Below, in pieces: positions 8,773 through 19,361 of a DNA stretch of 64,000 bases. The DNA comes from Variovorax paradoxus (GTDB lineage Bacteria > Pseudomonadota > Gammaproteobacteria > Burkholderiales > Burkholderiaceae_C). The stretch lies in the NCBI RefSeq assembly GCF_022009635.1, contig NZ_CP091716.1, positions 7,844,745-7,908,744 of the forward strand, read 5' to 3'. The position numbers were made by a program, and so were the translations under genes. The notes beneath the pieces are model-generated. The model had not been told where the DNA came from. It was given only the letters and a program-made list of their open reading frames with translations, and made no database searches. Positions within the stretch are counted from its first letter, which is position 1. Every line of letters starts with the position of its first letter.

Positions 8773-10580
8773 TCAAAGGTCTTCGCTTCCCAGCAGCATC
8801 TCGTTGATGCCCTTGCCCACTTCCACCACGGGAAGACGTTCTCCGTCGGATCGATCCGGAAATCGAGAAGCACGGTGCGGTCGCGCATGGCCCGGGCTTC
8901 CTGCAGTGCGGCTTCGATATCGGTCGGGCGTTCGACCAGCATGCCGACATGGCCGTAGGCTTCGGCGAGCTTCACGAAGTCCGGCAAAGCGTCGAGATAG
9001 CTGTGGCTGTACCGGCCCTCGTGGCTGATCTGCTGTTGCTGCCGGACCATCCCGAGATAGCGGTTGTTCAGAAGAACGATCTTGATCGGCGTGTCGTACT
9101 GCAGGCAGGTCGACAGTTCCTTGGTGCTCATCTGCACGGAGCCGTCGCCCACGATGCAAAAGACCTCGCTGTCGGGTCTTCCCATCTTCACGCCCATCGC
9201 GTAAGGGATCCCAACGCCCATGGTGCCAAGCCCACCTGAATTGATCCAGCGCCGCGGTTCCTCGAAGCGGAAGTACTGCGCGGCCCACATCTGATGCTGT
9301 CCGACATCCGACGCGATGTAGACATCGTCATCGCGGGTGATCCTGCAAAGCGTCTCTATGACGCGCTGCGGCTTGATGACGAACGTGTTGTCGCGATCGT
9401 AGTCAAGACAGCGTCGGGCGCGCCAGATCGCGATCGCCGACCACCACTCGGCCATGTCCTGCGCCGCGGGCCGAGCCGTTGAAGCATCGAGCAAGCAGAG
9501 GAGTTCCACGAGAACGGTCTTGACGTCGCCGACGATGGGAATGTCCACCTTCACGCGCTTGGCAATGCTCGAGGGATCGATGTCGATGTGAATGATCTGG
9601 CGCCTGCTCTGCGCGAAGTGCGCCACGTTGCCGATGACCCGGTCATCGAAGCGCGCCCCGATGGCCAGCAGCACGTCGCAGTCCTGCATGGCGTTGTTGG
9701 CCTCCCAGGTGCCGTGCATCCCCAGCATCCCCAGAAATTTGGGATCCGAGGCCGGGTATGCGCCCAGGCCCATGAGCGTGCTGGTGACCGGAAAGCCCAG
9801 CCGATCCACCAGCGTGCGCAGTTCATCGCAGGCGCCACTGAGAAGCACGCCTCCGCCGGTATAGATGTAGGGACGCCTGGCGCTCAGAAGCAGCTGCAGG
9901 GCCTTGCGGATCTGACCGCCGTGTCCTTGCATCGTGGGCTTGTACGACCGCATTTCCAGCGCCTGCGGATAGCCCGCATGGACGATCCTGCTGGCCGACA
10001 CGTCCTTCGGGAAATCCACCACCACGGGGCCGGGACGGCCGCTGCGTGCGATGTGAAACGCCTTCTTCAGCGTCTGCGCGATGTCCCGTGGGTCCTTGAT
10101 CAGGAAGTTGTGCTTCACGATCGGGCGAGTGATGCCGACCGTGTCGCACTCCTGGAACGCGTCCTGCCCGATGGCGGGGGTCGGCACCTGGCCGCTGATG
10201 ACGACCATCGGAATCGAGTCCAGGTAGGCCGTCGCGATGCCGGTCACGGCATTGGTCAAGCCGGGGCCGGATGTGACGAGCGCCACGCCGACGTGGCCGG
10301 TGGCGCGCGCATAGCCGTCGGCCGCATGCACGGCCGATTGTTCGTGCCGGACCAGGACATGCTGGACCTGCTGCTGCTTGTGCAGGGCGTCGTACACATG
10401 AAGTACGGCGCCGCCGGGGTAGCCCCACAGGCAGGTGACACCTTCTGCCTGAAGGCATCGGATGAGGATTTCAGAGCCCGTGAGCTCTTCGCTGGATGCA
10501 TCGAGTGAAACCGATGCGGCGGAGGTTGCGCCGGGCAATGCCGCGGCTGCCGGGGGATGCCCGGCGGGAGAGTTTTTCAT
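8773..10580 (-). CDS. Acetolactate-synthase-like ThDP enzyme (3' frameshift)
   Basis: About 600 residues with the three ThDP-enzyme domains: the N-terminal Pyr domain (CLWGYPGGAVLHVYD, catalytic Glu in VRHEQSAVHAADGYARATG), a central FAD/cofactor domain, and the C-terminal PP domain with GDGSVQMSTKEL and LLNNRYLGMVRQQQ. It closely resembles the biosynthetic large subunit IlvB. A frameshift near 8,825 changes the C-terminus; the other frame gives the expected end VEVGKGINEMLLGSEDL and stops at 8,773. No small regulatory subunit gene follows. It is the last gene of the amidohydrolase/Liv operon, so it may serve catabolism rather than valine synthesis. Confidence 0.88.
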
Positions 10581-10751
10581 GGTCTACCTTTGTGAATTTC
10601 TCTAACGAAATACCTCGGGTGCCCCTTCCCCCGACCCTTGTGAGGTGGTGTTGGGACCTTGGACCCAGCGGCCATGGACGCAATGCTTGCTGCGTCGGGC
10701 CGGGATCTGTTTGCCGTTGAAGTGCAGCGGCGATTATCTCCGCATCGGGTG

Positions 10752-11149
10752 CTACAGCCGCTGCAGGACGGCCGAGACGGCCTGTTCGGGAAATGCCCCC
10801 GTCCCGCGAAGCAGGTTGACGGTGAATACCGTCCGGCCCAGCTCCTGCCATGGAACATTGAGTGCAAAGGACAGATCGAGCGCTTCCAGTTTCCTGTAAT
10901 CCGCGAAGGACGCGCGGAACTCGGCGCTGGTTTGCGACCTGAATGCCTGACCGCCAAAATCACGCGATCGGCCCACGGGCTTCCCATCAGGCGCTTGATG
11001 CCCCCGCTGGGATAGTTCACCTCGTCGGTCGAGAAGTGGCGTCTGACCAGGTTCTCGTGCCAGTCCACTTCAAGCACCGTCAGCAGGTCGAAGTTCACGC
11101 GCAACGCCAGGCGCTTCGCGAACAGCGTCCAGTCCCGTTGAACCGTCAC
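10752..11149 (-). CDS. Small GAF-like protein (frameshifted)
   Basis: About 130 residues. It begins with GTG overlapping what should be the end of the livM gene. The first part reads WTLFAKRLALRVNFDLLTVLEVD, a start that looks like a GAF fold. After a frameshift near 10,980 it continues VGRSRDFGGQAFRS... to QAVSAVLQRL. The conserved GAF-like pieces are the glycine-rich centre and NVPWQELGRTVFTVNLL. Stand-alone GAF proteins of this length often sit in catabolic operons with unknown ligands. The function here is unknown. Confidence 0.65.
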
Positions 11150-12114
11150 GCGTGGCTCGCAAGCGGAGTCGAGCCGGCGTCCGGTTCGCTGGTGGTTTTC
11201 CCGACTCGCGCCGCGACGCTGGCGCCGCGAGAGCTTTCTGGTTGACGCTCTGGAACACGCCTTCCGGCTTGAGCTGCATGATCACGATCAGACTGACTGC
11301 GATGACCAGCTCACGCAACGAGGCGACCTGCACGGCCGTCAGTCCTGGAATGACTGCTGCGATGAAGCGCGTCGACTCCAGCAAGGCAACGACGGCAAGC
11401 GACCCTGCGAGTGCCCCCACCACGCGTGTACCCACCGGCGGTGGCCGCAAGGAAGATGTAGATCGTCAGCAGCGGAACGAATCCGTCGGGGGCGATGTAG
11501 CTGGTGAGATGGGCATAGATGCCTCCCGCCAGGCCCGACAGCGCGGCGCCGACGAAGAAGGTCTTGAGCTTGAGTTGCAGCACGGGCTTGCCCGCGACCG
11601 CGGCCACCTGCTCGTCGTCTCGCACGGCCCTGAGCGCGCGTCCATACGGCGACCTGAACAAGCGGACAAGGCCGAACGCCGCGGCCGCGACAATCGCCCA
11701 GACCAGCAGAAGGTAGAACCAGGGGTGGATGGCGCCAAGCTCCGCCTTCAGCGGCGACCGGATGCCCGAGAGCCCGTCGCTGCCGCCGGTGAGCCATTTC
11801 TCGTTGGTCGCGACAAGCCGGATGACTTCGGCAAAGCCCAGCGAGACGATCGCCAGGTAGTCGCCACGCAACGGCCGCGTCAGGTACGACAACACGACCC
11901 CCACCGCACCGGCCATCAGCGCCGCGCACATGAGCGAGATACCGATCGGAATGCCGGCGTTCGACAGCAGGGCGGAGGCGTACGCACCGACGGCGTAGAA
12001 GCCGACGAGGCCGAGATTCACCATGCCGCCCTGCCCCCAGATCGTGACCAGTCCGAGGGACAACAGAGCGTAGATGCCGGCCAGCGTGGCCATGAAGACA
12101 AGGTAAGAGGTCAC
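11150..12114 (-). CDS. livM: Branched-chain amino acid type ABC permease LivM (frameshifted)
   Basis: A hydrophobic LivM-family permease. It starts MTSYLVFMATLAGIYALLSLG and contains the family EAA-like segment SPYGRALRAVRDDEQVAAV. The frame breaks near 11,430; the last membrane segments (VVGALAGSLAVVALLES, LRELVIAVSLIVIMQLKPEG) are in another frame. The tail probably needs one more correction to end at TGA overlapping the GTG of the next gene. Its start overlaps the livH stop (ATGA, 12,111-12,114). It forms the membrane channel with LivH, driven by LivG and LivF. Confidence 0.88.
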
Positions 12115-12998
12115 TTGCGAACTCCCGATGCTCCGGCGAACAAGCCGCTTGGACGAATCAACAGCACCAGCAGGATCGCGGCGAAGGCCGTCGCCGACTG
12201 GTAGACGGGAGAAATGACCAGAAGCGAAACCTCGCTGACCATGCCGATCAAGAGCGCCCCCAGCACCGCCCCGGTGAGGCTCGTCAGCCCACCGAGCACG
12301 CTCGCCGAGAAGATGATCAGCAAGAGACGCGAACCTGTGGAAGGGTCCACGCTGGTGTCGATGGCCAGCAAGGCGCCGCCGATGCCGGCCAACCCCATGC
12401 CGATGAAGGTGGCCAGGTTCGACAGCCTTGTCGGGTCGATGCCCTTGAGACGGGCCAGGTCGGCGTTGTCCGCCACGGCCCGCATGGCCTTGCCCACGCG
12501 CGTCACGGTGAAGAACGCCGCCAGCACCACCGCGATCGCCAGAGCGATGCCGAGGTTGTGCACCTGCTGCGGCCCCACCCGGATGCCCGCGAACTGCACA
12601 TCGCGTGCAATGGGCATCTCGAAGCTGTTCAGGTCGCTGCCGAAGCCGAAGCGCAGCGCGTTCTCCAGTGCAAGGTTCAATGCGATGGACACGATGGCCA
12701 CCATCAGCGGTGTATGCGCCGAGATCTTGCGGCGCATGGGAACGAGCGCGAGACGGTCGCCCACCACCCCCACCAGCCCGGCCAACGCGAACGCCGCCAC
12801 CAGCACGGGAACAAGCGGCCAGTGCAGATGGGTGTTGACCAGCCAGCCTCCGTAGGCGCCCACCGTCATCTGCGCGGCAATGCTGAAGTTGATGAACCCG
12901 AGCACGCTGAAGATGAGCGTCAGGCCCAGGGCGGGAAGGGCGACGACCGCCCCCATCACCAGGCCGTTGACCAGGTGCTGAACAAGATCGGAGAACAT
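12111..12998 (-). CDS. livH: Branched-chain amino acid type ABC permease LivH
   Basis: Intact 295-residue inner-membrane permease. It has about eight hydrophobic segments, the start LVNGLVMGAVVALPALGLTL, and the coupling segment TRVGKAMRAVADNADLARL, typical of LivH. It lies between the substrate-binding protein gene and livM in the operon. Confidence 0.93.
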   Translation of the reverse strand: MFSDLVQHLVNGLVMGAVVALPALGLTLIFSVLGFINFSIAAQMTVGAYGGWLVNTHLHWPLVPVLVAAFALAGLVGVVGDRLALVPMRRKISAHTPLMVAIVSIALNLALENALRFGFGSDLNSFEMPIARDVQFAGIRVGPQQVHNLGIALAIAVVLAAFFTVTRVGKAMRAVADNADLARLKGIDPTRLSNLATFIGMGLAGIGGALLAIDTSVDPSTGSRLLLIIFSASVLGGLTSLTGAVLGALLIGMVSEVSLLVISPVYQSATAFAAILLVLLIRPSGLFAGASGVRK

Positions 12999-13017
12999 CT
13001 GGATCCTTCGGTTCGGG

Positions 13018-14221
13018 TCAAGCGACCTTTGTCACGACGAGCTTGCCCTTCTGGATCTGCTCGTAGCGAAAGAAGACGCCCTTGACATCACCGTTGTCGG
13101 CGAAGTCGAGCGGCCCGCTGGCACCGTCGAAGTTGATGCGGCCGCCGGCACCCAGCAGCTTGAGCCCTTCGGCGGCACTGTCGACCACCTTGGCCTGCGT
13201 CGATTGGGAGATGCCGCGCAGGTGGTCCCGCACCGTGGTTCCGTTGGCCTCGGCCGTCGGCGCGCTGGCGAGCGCAAGAGCGACAAGCATCACGTGGTCG
13301 TAGACTTGGCAGGAATAGCTGTCGAGCGCCTCGAGCTTCATCCTGGCCACCAGGCGCTTGTAGGCACCTGCGGTCACCGACGCCGAAGGAACCAGCGAAT
13401 ACGCGCCTTCTGCGACCTCGGCGGGCACGGCCTCCACGAGCTTCTGGTTGATCCCGAACGAGAAGCCGATGCGCTTGCCGTCGTAGCCGGCACGGTAGAG
13501 GTCTTTCAATACCACCGAGGTGTCGGGAACGTAGCCGCCAAGCACGATCACATCCGGCCGGGTGCGCAACGCCTGGTCGACCTCGGAGCGATAGCTGGAC
13601 TTCTTGTCTTCGTAGATCAGGCCGGCACCCGCGCCGCCGGCCCGTGTGAAGATCCCCGAGATGATGTCGATGTACGACTGCGCGAACGGCGTTTGCGGCC
13701 CCATGAAGAACATCTTCCTGCAGCCGAGTTCGATGCCGAGGTCACCCACCCGCGTGCCCTGCAGTGTCACCGTGGGCGAGGTCCGGAAGACATAGCCCTG
13801 GTGCGGCAGCTTCGTGATGCTGTCCGCGCCCGAGGAGGTGGCCAGGACCGTCTTGCTCTCCCAGCACAGCGGCGCGATGGCCGAAGTCACGGACGATGCA
13901 TAGGACCCGCCGATAGCGACCACGCGATCGACGTCGATCAGCTTGCGCGCAGCGCACCGCGGCTTCCGGGTTGCTCTGATCGTCTTCGATGACGACTTCC
14001 AGACGGCGTCCGTTCACCCCTCCGGCCGCGTTGACCTCCTCCGCGGCGATCTGCGCGGCACGGCTCATGGTCGCACCGAACTGGCTGGTGGCGCCGGTCA
14101 GGGGGATCAGGATTCCGATCCTGATCGGCTCCTTGTTCTGCGCCCACAGCACGGGGTGCGCAACACCGAGGGCCACCGCGGCGCCGGTGGAAAGAAAAGA
14201 TCTTCTGCTAGTCATGGCCAT
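13018..14221 (-). CDS. Liv-type periplasmic substrate-binding protein (frameshifted)
   Basis: About 400 residues in the Leu/Ile/Val-binding fold (Peripla_BP_6). The N-terminus has a twin-arginine-like export signal (SRRSFLSTGAAVALG) cleaved after a WAQ-like site. The mature protein starts with KEPIRIGILIPLTGATSQFG, the family hallmark. A frameshift near 13,935 separates this from VVAIGGSYASSVTSAIAPL and the rest. The ligand cannot be named; with an amidohydrolase and an aminotransferase nearby, an amino-acid-like or amide compound is plausible. Confidence 0.9.
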
Positions 14222-14238
14222 GCTCCAAGGAAGTTGAA

Positions 14239-14960
14239 TCAGTGATGAATCGGTGCGCCGCCGAGGAACAGGTGACGGATCTCGTCATCCGCCAGCAGCT
14301 CGCTGGCCTTCGTGTCCCTGAGCTTTCTCCCGGCGACAAGCACGATCCCGCGCGTGCCGTACTCCAGAGCCAGCAGGGCGTTCTGCTCGACCATCAGAAT
14401 CGCAAGGCCCTGGGCGGCCAGCTCGCGGATCAGGTCGAACACTTCGTCGGCCGCGGCCGGCGACAGCCCGGCCGTCGGTTCATCGAGCAGGAGCACGGTC
14501 GGCTGCGTCATCAGGGCAATCGCCATCGCCAACACCTGCCGCTGGCCTCCGGACAGGTTGCCGGCCTTGTGCTTCAGGCGCGGCTTGAGCAGCGGGAAGC
14601 GTTCGAGCTGCGCCTCGATTCGCGACCTGGCCTGCGCACGCACCAGGTAGCCTCCCATCTCGAGGTTCTCCTGACCGTCAGGCTCTGGAAGACGTTGCGC
14701 TCCTGAGGCACGAAGCTCAGCCCCTGTGCACAGGCTTCCTGCGCGCTGCCCGACAGGAGATGACGGCCATCGATCTGCACATGGCCGGTCTTGGGCTTGA
14801 GCAACCCGGCGACGAGCTTCAGGAAGGTCGACTTGCCAGCCCCGTTGGGGCCGATGATCACGGCAAGGTCACGCGCCCGCACCTCGAGATCGATGCCCTT
14901 GACGATCTCGTCCGCACTGCCGTAGCCGCCGCGGATGTCGCGCACGTTCAGCGTCGTCAT
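14239..14960 (-). CDS. livF: ABC transporter ATPase LivF (frameshifted)
   Basis: About 240 residues. The Walker A motif GPNGAGKS is near residue 38. After a frameshift near 14,670 come the signature LSGGQRQ, Walker B VLLLDEPTAG and the His-loop region. Its start overlaps the livG stop by four bases (ATGA at 14,957-14,960). It is the second ATPase of the importer. Confidence 0.92.
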
Positions 14961-15724
14961 GTGCGGCTCCTTCCAAGATACGAGGACTGGACACGCGGGT
15001 CCGACGTGACCTGGTCGAAGCTGCCGTGCATCAGGTACTTGCCCTGCGCCATCACGACGACTTCTTCGCAGAGCCGTTGAATGAGCGCCATCTCGTGTTC
15101 GATCAGGAGGATCGCGATGCCTTCGGCCTTCACGATTTCGAGCTGATCCGCGATCTCGCCGACAAGCGTCGGATTGACTCCGGCCATGGGTTCGTCGAGC
15201 AGGATCATGTCGGGCTCGGCGAGCAGCGCGCGCCCGATCTCCAGCAGCTTCTTCTGGCCGCCCGAGAGCGCGGGCACGAGGTTGTCCAGCACGTGATCCA
15301 GACGGAGCCTTCGCGCCATGGCCCAGGCTTTTTCCCGAAGATCTTCCTCGCGTGCGCGGACCGCCGCGCCGCCGAGAAGACCGGCAAGAAAACCTTCTCC
15401 GCGCTGCCGCGGGCCATAGAGCATCAGGTGCTCGAAGACGGTCATCCGCGGACAGCCGCGCGCGAGCTGGAAGGTCCTGATCAGACCCGATCGCGAAATG
15501 CCCTCGGGCCGCAACCCGGTGATGTTCTTGCCCTTGAACGCGATTCGCCCCGACGCATGCGGCAGCAAACCCGTGATGGCATTGAAGAGCGTCGTCTTGC
15601 CGGCACCGTTGGGGCCGATCAAGCCGGTGGTCTTGCCGCGCGAGACATTGAAGGTCGCACCGTCCAGTGCATGGAGTCCGCCGAACGTGGCACGCACGTT
15701 CGAGATTTCAAGGAGTGCATCCAT
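14957..15724 (-). CDS. livG: ABC transporter ATPase LivG
   Basis: Intact 255-residue ATPase, taking the start at 15,724 (MDALLEISNVRATFGG). Walker A is GPNGAGKT, the signature is LSGGQKK, Walker B is MILLDEPMAG, followed by the LivG-typical NPTLVGEIADQL. The start lies immediately after the amidohydrolase stop, indicating cotranscription. Confidence 0.94.
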   Translation of the reverse strand: MDALLEISNVRATFGGLHALDGATFNVSRGKTTGLIGPNGAGKTTLFNAITGLLPHASGRIAFKGKNITGLRPEGISRSGLIRTFQLARGCPRMTVFEHLMLYGPRQRGEGFLAGLLGGAAVRAREEDLREKAWAMARRLRLDHVLDNLVPALSGGQKKLLEIGRALLAEPDMILLDEPMAGVNPTLVGEIADQLEIVKAEGIAILLIEHEMALIQRLCEEVVVMAQGKYLMHGSFDQVTSDPRVQSSYLGRSRT

Positions 15725-15725
15725 G

Positions 15726-16989
15726 TCAATGCGCCAGCGAGGTGCTCGCACGTACCGGCAGTTCATTCTTGACGAACTTCCCGTCCTTCAGGATGGCGGC
15801 GATTCCCTCGCCCTGCCCCGTCAGCACACCGATGTCGCGCAGCGGGTTGCCCCGCACGACCAGCAGATCGGCGATTGCGCCAGGCCGCACCACACCCAGC
15901 TTGCCGGCATGCTGCACGATCTCCGCGGCCACGGTCGTGGCGCTGCGCAGCGCCTCCAGATTCCCGACGATCTCTGCGCGCACGCGCAGCTCCTCGCTCT
16001 GGTGGCGATGCGACTCGCCCAGCAGGTCGCTGCCGTAGCCCATCTTCACGCCGTTGCGGTGAAGCAGCGCAACCGCCTGCCGGCCTGCCTGGCGCACATC
16101 GTCCACTTTGGCGATCGACTCCACAGGCAGCCCGAGCGAGGCGCCTTCGAGCGAAAGCATGTCGAAAGTGATCAGCGTCGGCACGACGAAGACGCCCTTC
16201 TCCTTCAGCAGCACGGCCGTCGCCTCGTCCACCAGATTGCCGTGCTCGATGGTTCGGACACCGGCTTCCACCGCACGCCGGATGGCGTGCGGTGTGTAGG
16301 CATGCGCCATCACGTAGGTCTGCCACGCGGTGGCCTCTTCGACGATGGCCCGCAGTTCGTCCATCGAGTAGCCGGTGTTTCCGATGGGATCGTTCGGCGA
16401 GGTCACGCCGCCGCTGGCCATCACCTTAATCTGGGTTGCCCCTTTGGTCAGCTCTTCCCGCGCGGCGCGGCGCACCTCGTCGACACCGTCCACGACGCGC
16501 CCGATGTTGCCGATGCGGAACGAACATGCGCAGGACTCGAGCTGGTCGCTGCGTGCACGGAAGTCGCCGTGCCCGCCGGTTTGCGAGTGCCTTGCCGGAC
16601 GTGAAGAGCCGGGGCGATTCGATCAACCCGTCTCTGGCGGCCTGGCCCAGGGCCCAGTCGCCACCGCCCGCGTCGCGCACGCTGGTGAAGCCGCGCATCA
16701 GCATCCCCTTGAGGATCGGCAGCGACCGGATGATGCCCAAGGCGTTGGGCAGCCGTGCCGCGAGTCCCAGGTTGACCGAGGAAGCCGTGACATGGACATG
16801 GCAATCGATCAGACCGGGCATCAACGTCAGGCCATCGAGGTCGTAGACGGCTTCGGCCGCCCTCGGCCGGGCAAGCCGCGCCCCGACCTCCGCCACCTGG
16901 CCGTCGACAACGACGACGTCCATGCCATCGACCAGCTCACCCTGTTCGAGATCCAGGAGGTTCGCATTCCGCAGAACGAATATCGACAT
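15726..16989 (-). CDS. Metal-dependent amidohydrolase (frameshifted)
   Basis: About 410 residues of the imidazolonepropionase/prolidase-like amidohydrolase superfamily. The metal ligands are visible: DCHVHV near residue 62, MASGG with a lysine-containing strand (QIKVMASGG), the histidines of AHAYTPHAIRRA and IEHGNLVD, and the Asp of GYGSDLLGE. Two frame changes (near 16,590 and 16,495) break it here. There is no signal peptide. It begins the liv operon and would hydrolyse an imported amide- or peptide-like substrate. The start at 16,989 lies next to the large palindrome. Confidence 0.85.
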
Positions 16990-17007
16990 GAAAATTTCCG
17001 CCCAAAA

Positions 17008-17068
17008 CACCTAATACGATAGGAGTCTAGGAGTCGTATACTCCTACGACAATAGGTGTCGAGCACCT
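17008..17068. promoter_or_regulatory. Large palindromic operator between amidohydrolase and PAS-LuxR genes
   Basis: A 19-bp arm at 17,008-17,026 (CACCTA...TAGGAGT) matches the inverse of 17,040-17,058 (ACTCCTA...TAGGTG) at 15 of 19 positions. The octamer TAGGAGTC is also repeated in tandem inside, at 17,020 and 17,029. A second small dyad AGGTG/CACCT follows at 17,054-17,068. It sits between divergent genes, so it probably controls both promoters. Confidence 0.6.
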
Positions 17069-17097
17069 AAGTGTTTTTTCCTAGGGAGTTTTCATCG

Positions 17098-17679
17098 ATG
17101 CGCAATAAGGCACCCGACAAGAACGCGGCGATCGACTACCACCGCGCCTTTCAAGATGCGCCCGTCGGCCAGGCGCTGGGACGCGACCGGCTGATCGTTG
17201 CCTGCAACCGCGCCTTCGCCGCCATCTTTCGAGCGCAGGTCGACGACCTCATCGGTACGTCGTTCGAGCGGCTCTACCCCACGCAGACGCACTTCGAGCA
17301 GACGGGCGATCGCATCGCCCCGGTGCTCGCCAAGCACCGCACGTTCTCCGACGACCGGGTGATGCGCCGGCTCGACGGAGAACTCTTTTGGGTGCACGTG
17401 AGCGGGTTCACGTACACACCGGAAGATCCGCATCACGACACGCTCTGGGCTTTCACCGACCTGTCCACCGGACGCAAGGTGAACTCGGCGCTGCGCGGCT
17501 CCATGACGCCTCGCGAGCGCGATATCGCGGCCCTGCTGATCGAGGGAAAGACAGGCAAGGAAGTGGCGCGGGCACTGAACATCAGCCCGCGCACGGTGGA
17601 CATCTACAAGACACGCTTGCTGCGCAAGTACAGCGTGAGCAGCACGCCTGACCTGGTGAAGCGCCTGCTCGCCGGCTAG
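17098..17679 (+). CDS. PAS-LuxR transcriptional regulator
   Basis: The 193-residue protein has an N-terminal PAS domain (FQDAPVGQALGRDRLIVACN..., then FWVHVSGFTYTP). The C-terminal LuxR/FixJ helix-turn-helix is about residues 135-190 (MTPRERDIAALLIEGKTGKE, then ISPRTVDIYKTRLLRKY). The start at 17,098 is chosen over an in-frame GTG at 17,071 because AGGGAG lies nine bases upstream. The divergent position makes it the likely regulator of the amidohydrolase/Liv operon. Confidence 0.88.
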   Translation: MRNKAPDKNAAIDYHRAFQDAPVGQALGRDRLIVACNRAFAAIFRAQVDDLIGTSFERLYPTQTHFEQTGDRIAPVLAKHRTFSDDRVMRRLDGELFWVHVSGFTYTPEDPHHDTLWAFTDLSTGRKVNSALRGSMTPRERDIAALLIEGKTGKEVARALNISPRTVDIYKTRLLRKYSVSSTPDLVKRLLAG

Positions 17680-17682
17680 GCG

Positions 17683-19269
17683 TCAAGCCTGCTCGGCCAG
17701 ATACAGCCGCACTCCGAACTGGAGACGGAAGCGCCCTTCGACGCAGTCCAGGTCCAGCTTGGTCAGTTCGCTCAGGCGCCCCAGGCGGTAGCGCAACGTG
17801 CTGATGTGCACGTCGAGGCGATCGGCGGCGCGCTGCAGGTTGAACCCCTCGTCCGTCAATGCGATGGCGGTATCGATCAAGGCTTGCCCGCGCCTGTCCG
17901 CTTCCAGCGCGCCGAACAGCCGCTGGATGAAGACCCGCCGCGCGGCCGCATCGCCGGCCAGCACGCGAGGGAACATCGCTTCATCGAAGAAGTGGACGCG
18001 CCCGGGCTTGGTGTGCGGCATGAGGTCGGCCATCTCCAGTCCCGCCGAATGCATGCCTGCGACACCCTGGTGAACCTCGCTCACGCCCATCGCGCAGTGG
18101 CCATGGGAGATGCTTGACCAGAGCCATTCGATGTCCACTTCGTGCGGCACGAGCGCATGGATCTGGTTGGCCGACAGGCTGATGAGCGGCTGCGCCCCCT
18201 TCTGGCGAAGCGCCCGCGCGACCTGCCCTGCGAGTTGCTCGCGACGCCCCAGGCCTTCGCTCGAAAGCGGGTTGGGCTCATCCAGCAGGATCGTCGCCAG
18301 GCGGTAGGACTGCTCAGGGTCCCAGCCGAGCAAACGGGCGCGCTCGATGACGCTCGGCGTTTCGTCAAAACGCCCTTCCAGCAACGCGGCGACAAGCGCA
18401 TAGCCAAGGCGCGCCTCGTGGGCCGACAGCTCGCGCTGATGCGCGATCTGCAAGGCAGCCACGATGCTCGCCTGCTCCACGGCACGCAGATCGATCTCGC
18501 TGAGCGGCGGCACGCCTTCGGCCACCAGAACGTAGCCGAGGCCGCCATTGCGATTGCGTACCGCACAGCCCACCACACTCTGGGCTGTCGTTGCCAGTCG
18601 CGACGGGCGCGGATGCCAGCGGATGGCGCGCGTCTGCGCATCCATCGCCTTGATGCCGCCGCCCGCGGACAGCGCCTGGAAGATACCCGGCTCGAAAGCC
18701 GGCGACGCATGGCCGCCCTGCTCCACGATGTGGCCTGCCAGCAGACCGCCCTCGGTGGCGTGAATCTGCACCGAGCGCTCCAGAACCTGGCCGAGCACGC
18801 GTGCCACGTCCTGCAGGCTGTCGCCTGTTGCCGCGGCCTCGGTGAGCTGGCGGTGGATCTGCGCCGACTTCGCCAGGGCGCGGCTCTGGCGGTCCACGAG
18901 TTCACGATGCACGTATTGCGTGATCGAACTGAACGGCACCTCCCAGGGCAGCTCGATGAGCGGCAGGTGCGCCCGGTTCGCGGCGGCAATGGTTTCGGCC
19001 GCGAAATGCTCGACGAAGTTGGGAACCGCCAGCACCACGCCGCAAGCCCCCTTGGCCGCGAGCTTGCCGATCAGCACGGCGGCGTCCTTGTCGCCCTTCG
19101 GCCAGTTGTAGCCGGTGCTCAGAAGCAGATGGCCCGGCTCCACCCATTCCTCGATGTCCGGGTGATCCACCACCTGAACCCACGAAATGTCCCTTGCCAG
19201 GTGCGCCGAAGCCGCCACCACGGTCCCCACCTGAAGGGGGGATGTGCGAAAGGCTTCATCGAGTTGCAT
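17683..19269 (-). CDS. PucR-family transcriptional regulator
   Basis: Intact 528-residue regulator. The N-terminal PucR domain (residues about 1-125) includes HPDIEEWVEPGHLLLSTGYN. The middle is a GGDEF-like/GAF-like region. The C-terminal HTH_30 is near residues 465-520 (LQRAADRLDVHISTLRYRL). Members control purine, amino-acid or amine catabolism. It is divergent from the FAD oxidase and aminotransferase genes, its likely targets. Its stop lies three bases from the PAS-LuxR stop, so the two regulators are convergent. Confidence 0.9.
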   Translation of the reverse strand: MQLDEAFRTSPLQVGTVVAASAHLARDISWVQVVDHPDIEEWVEPGHLLLSTGYNWPKGDKDAAVLIGKLAAKGACGVVLAVPNFVEHFAAETIAAANRAHLPLIELPWEVPFSSITQYVHRELVDRQSRALAKSAQIHRQLTEAAATGDSLQDVARVLGQVLERSVQIHATEGGLLAGHIVEQGGHASPAFEPGIFQALSAGGGIKAMDAQTRAIRWHPRPSRLATTAQSVVGCAVRNRNGGLGYVLVAEGVPPLSEIDLRAVEQASIVAALQIAHQRELSAHEARLGYALVAALLEGRFDETPSVIERARLLGWDPEQSYRLATILLDEPNPLSSEGLGRREQLAGQVARALRQKGAQPLISLSANQIHALVPHEVDIEWLWSSISHGHCAMGVSEVHQGVAGMHSAGLEMADLMPHTKPGRVHFFDEAMFPRVLAGDAAARRVFIQRLFGALEADRRGQALIDTAIALTDEGFNLQRAADRLDVHISTLRYRLGRLSELTKLDLDCVEGRFRLQFGVRLYLAEQA

Positions 19270-19361
19270 GGGTCAAATTCTACGAATCAACGGAGAACCT
19301 GGATATCGATTCCCATCTTTCCTTCATATCCGAAGACCGCCATCGCTCTTAAATTTGCCCC

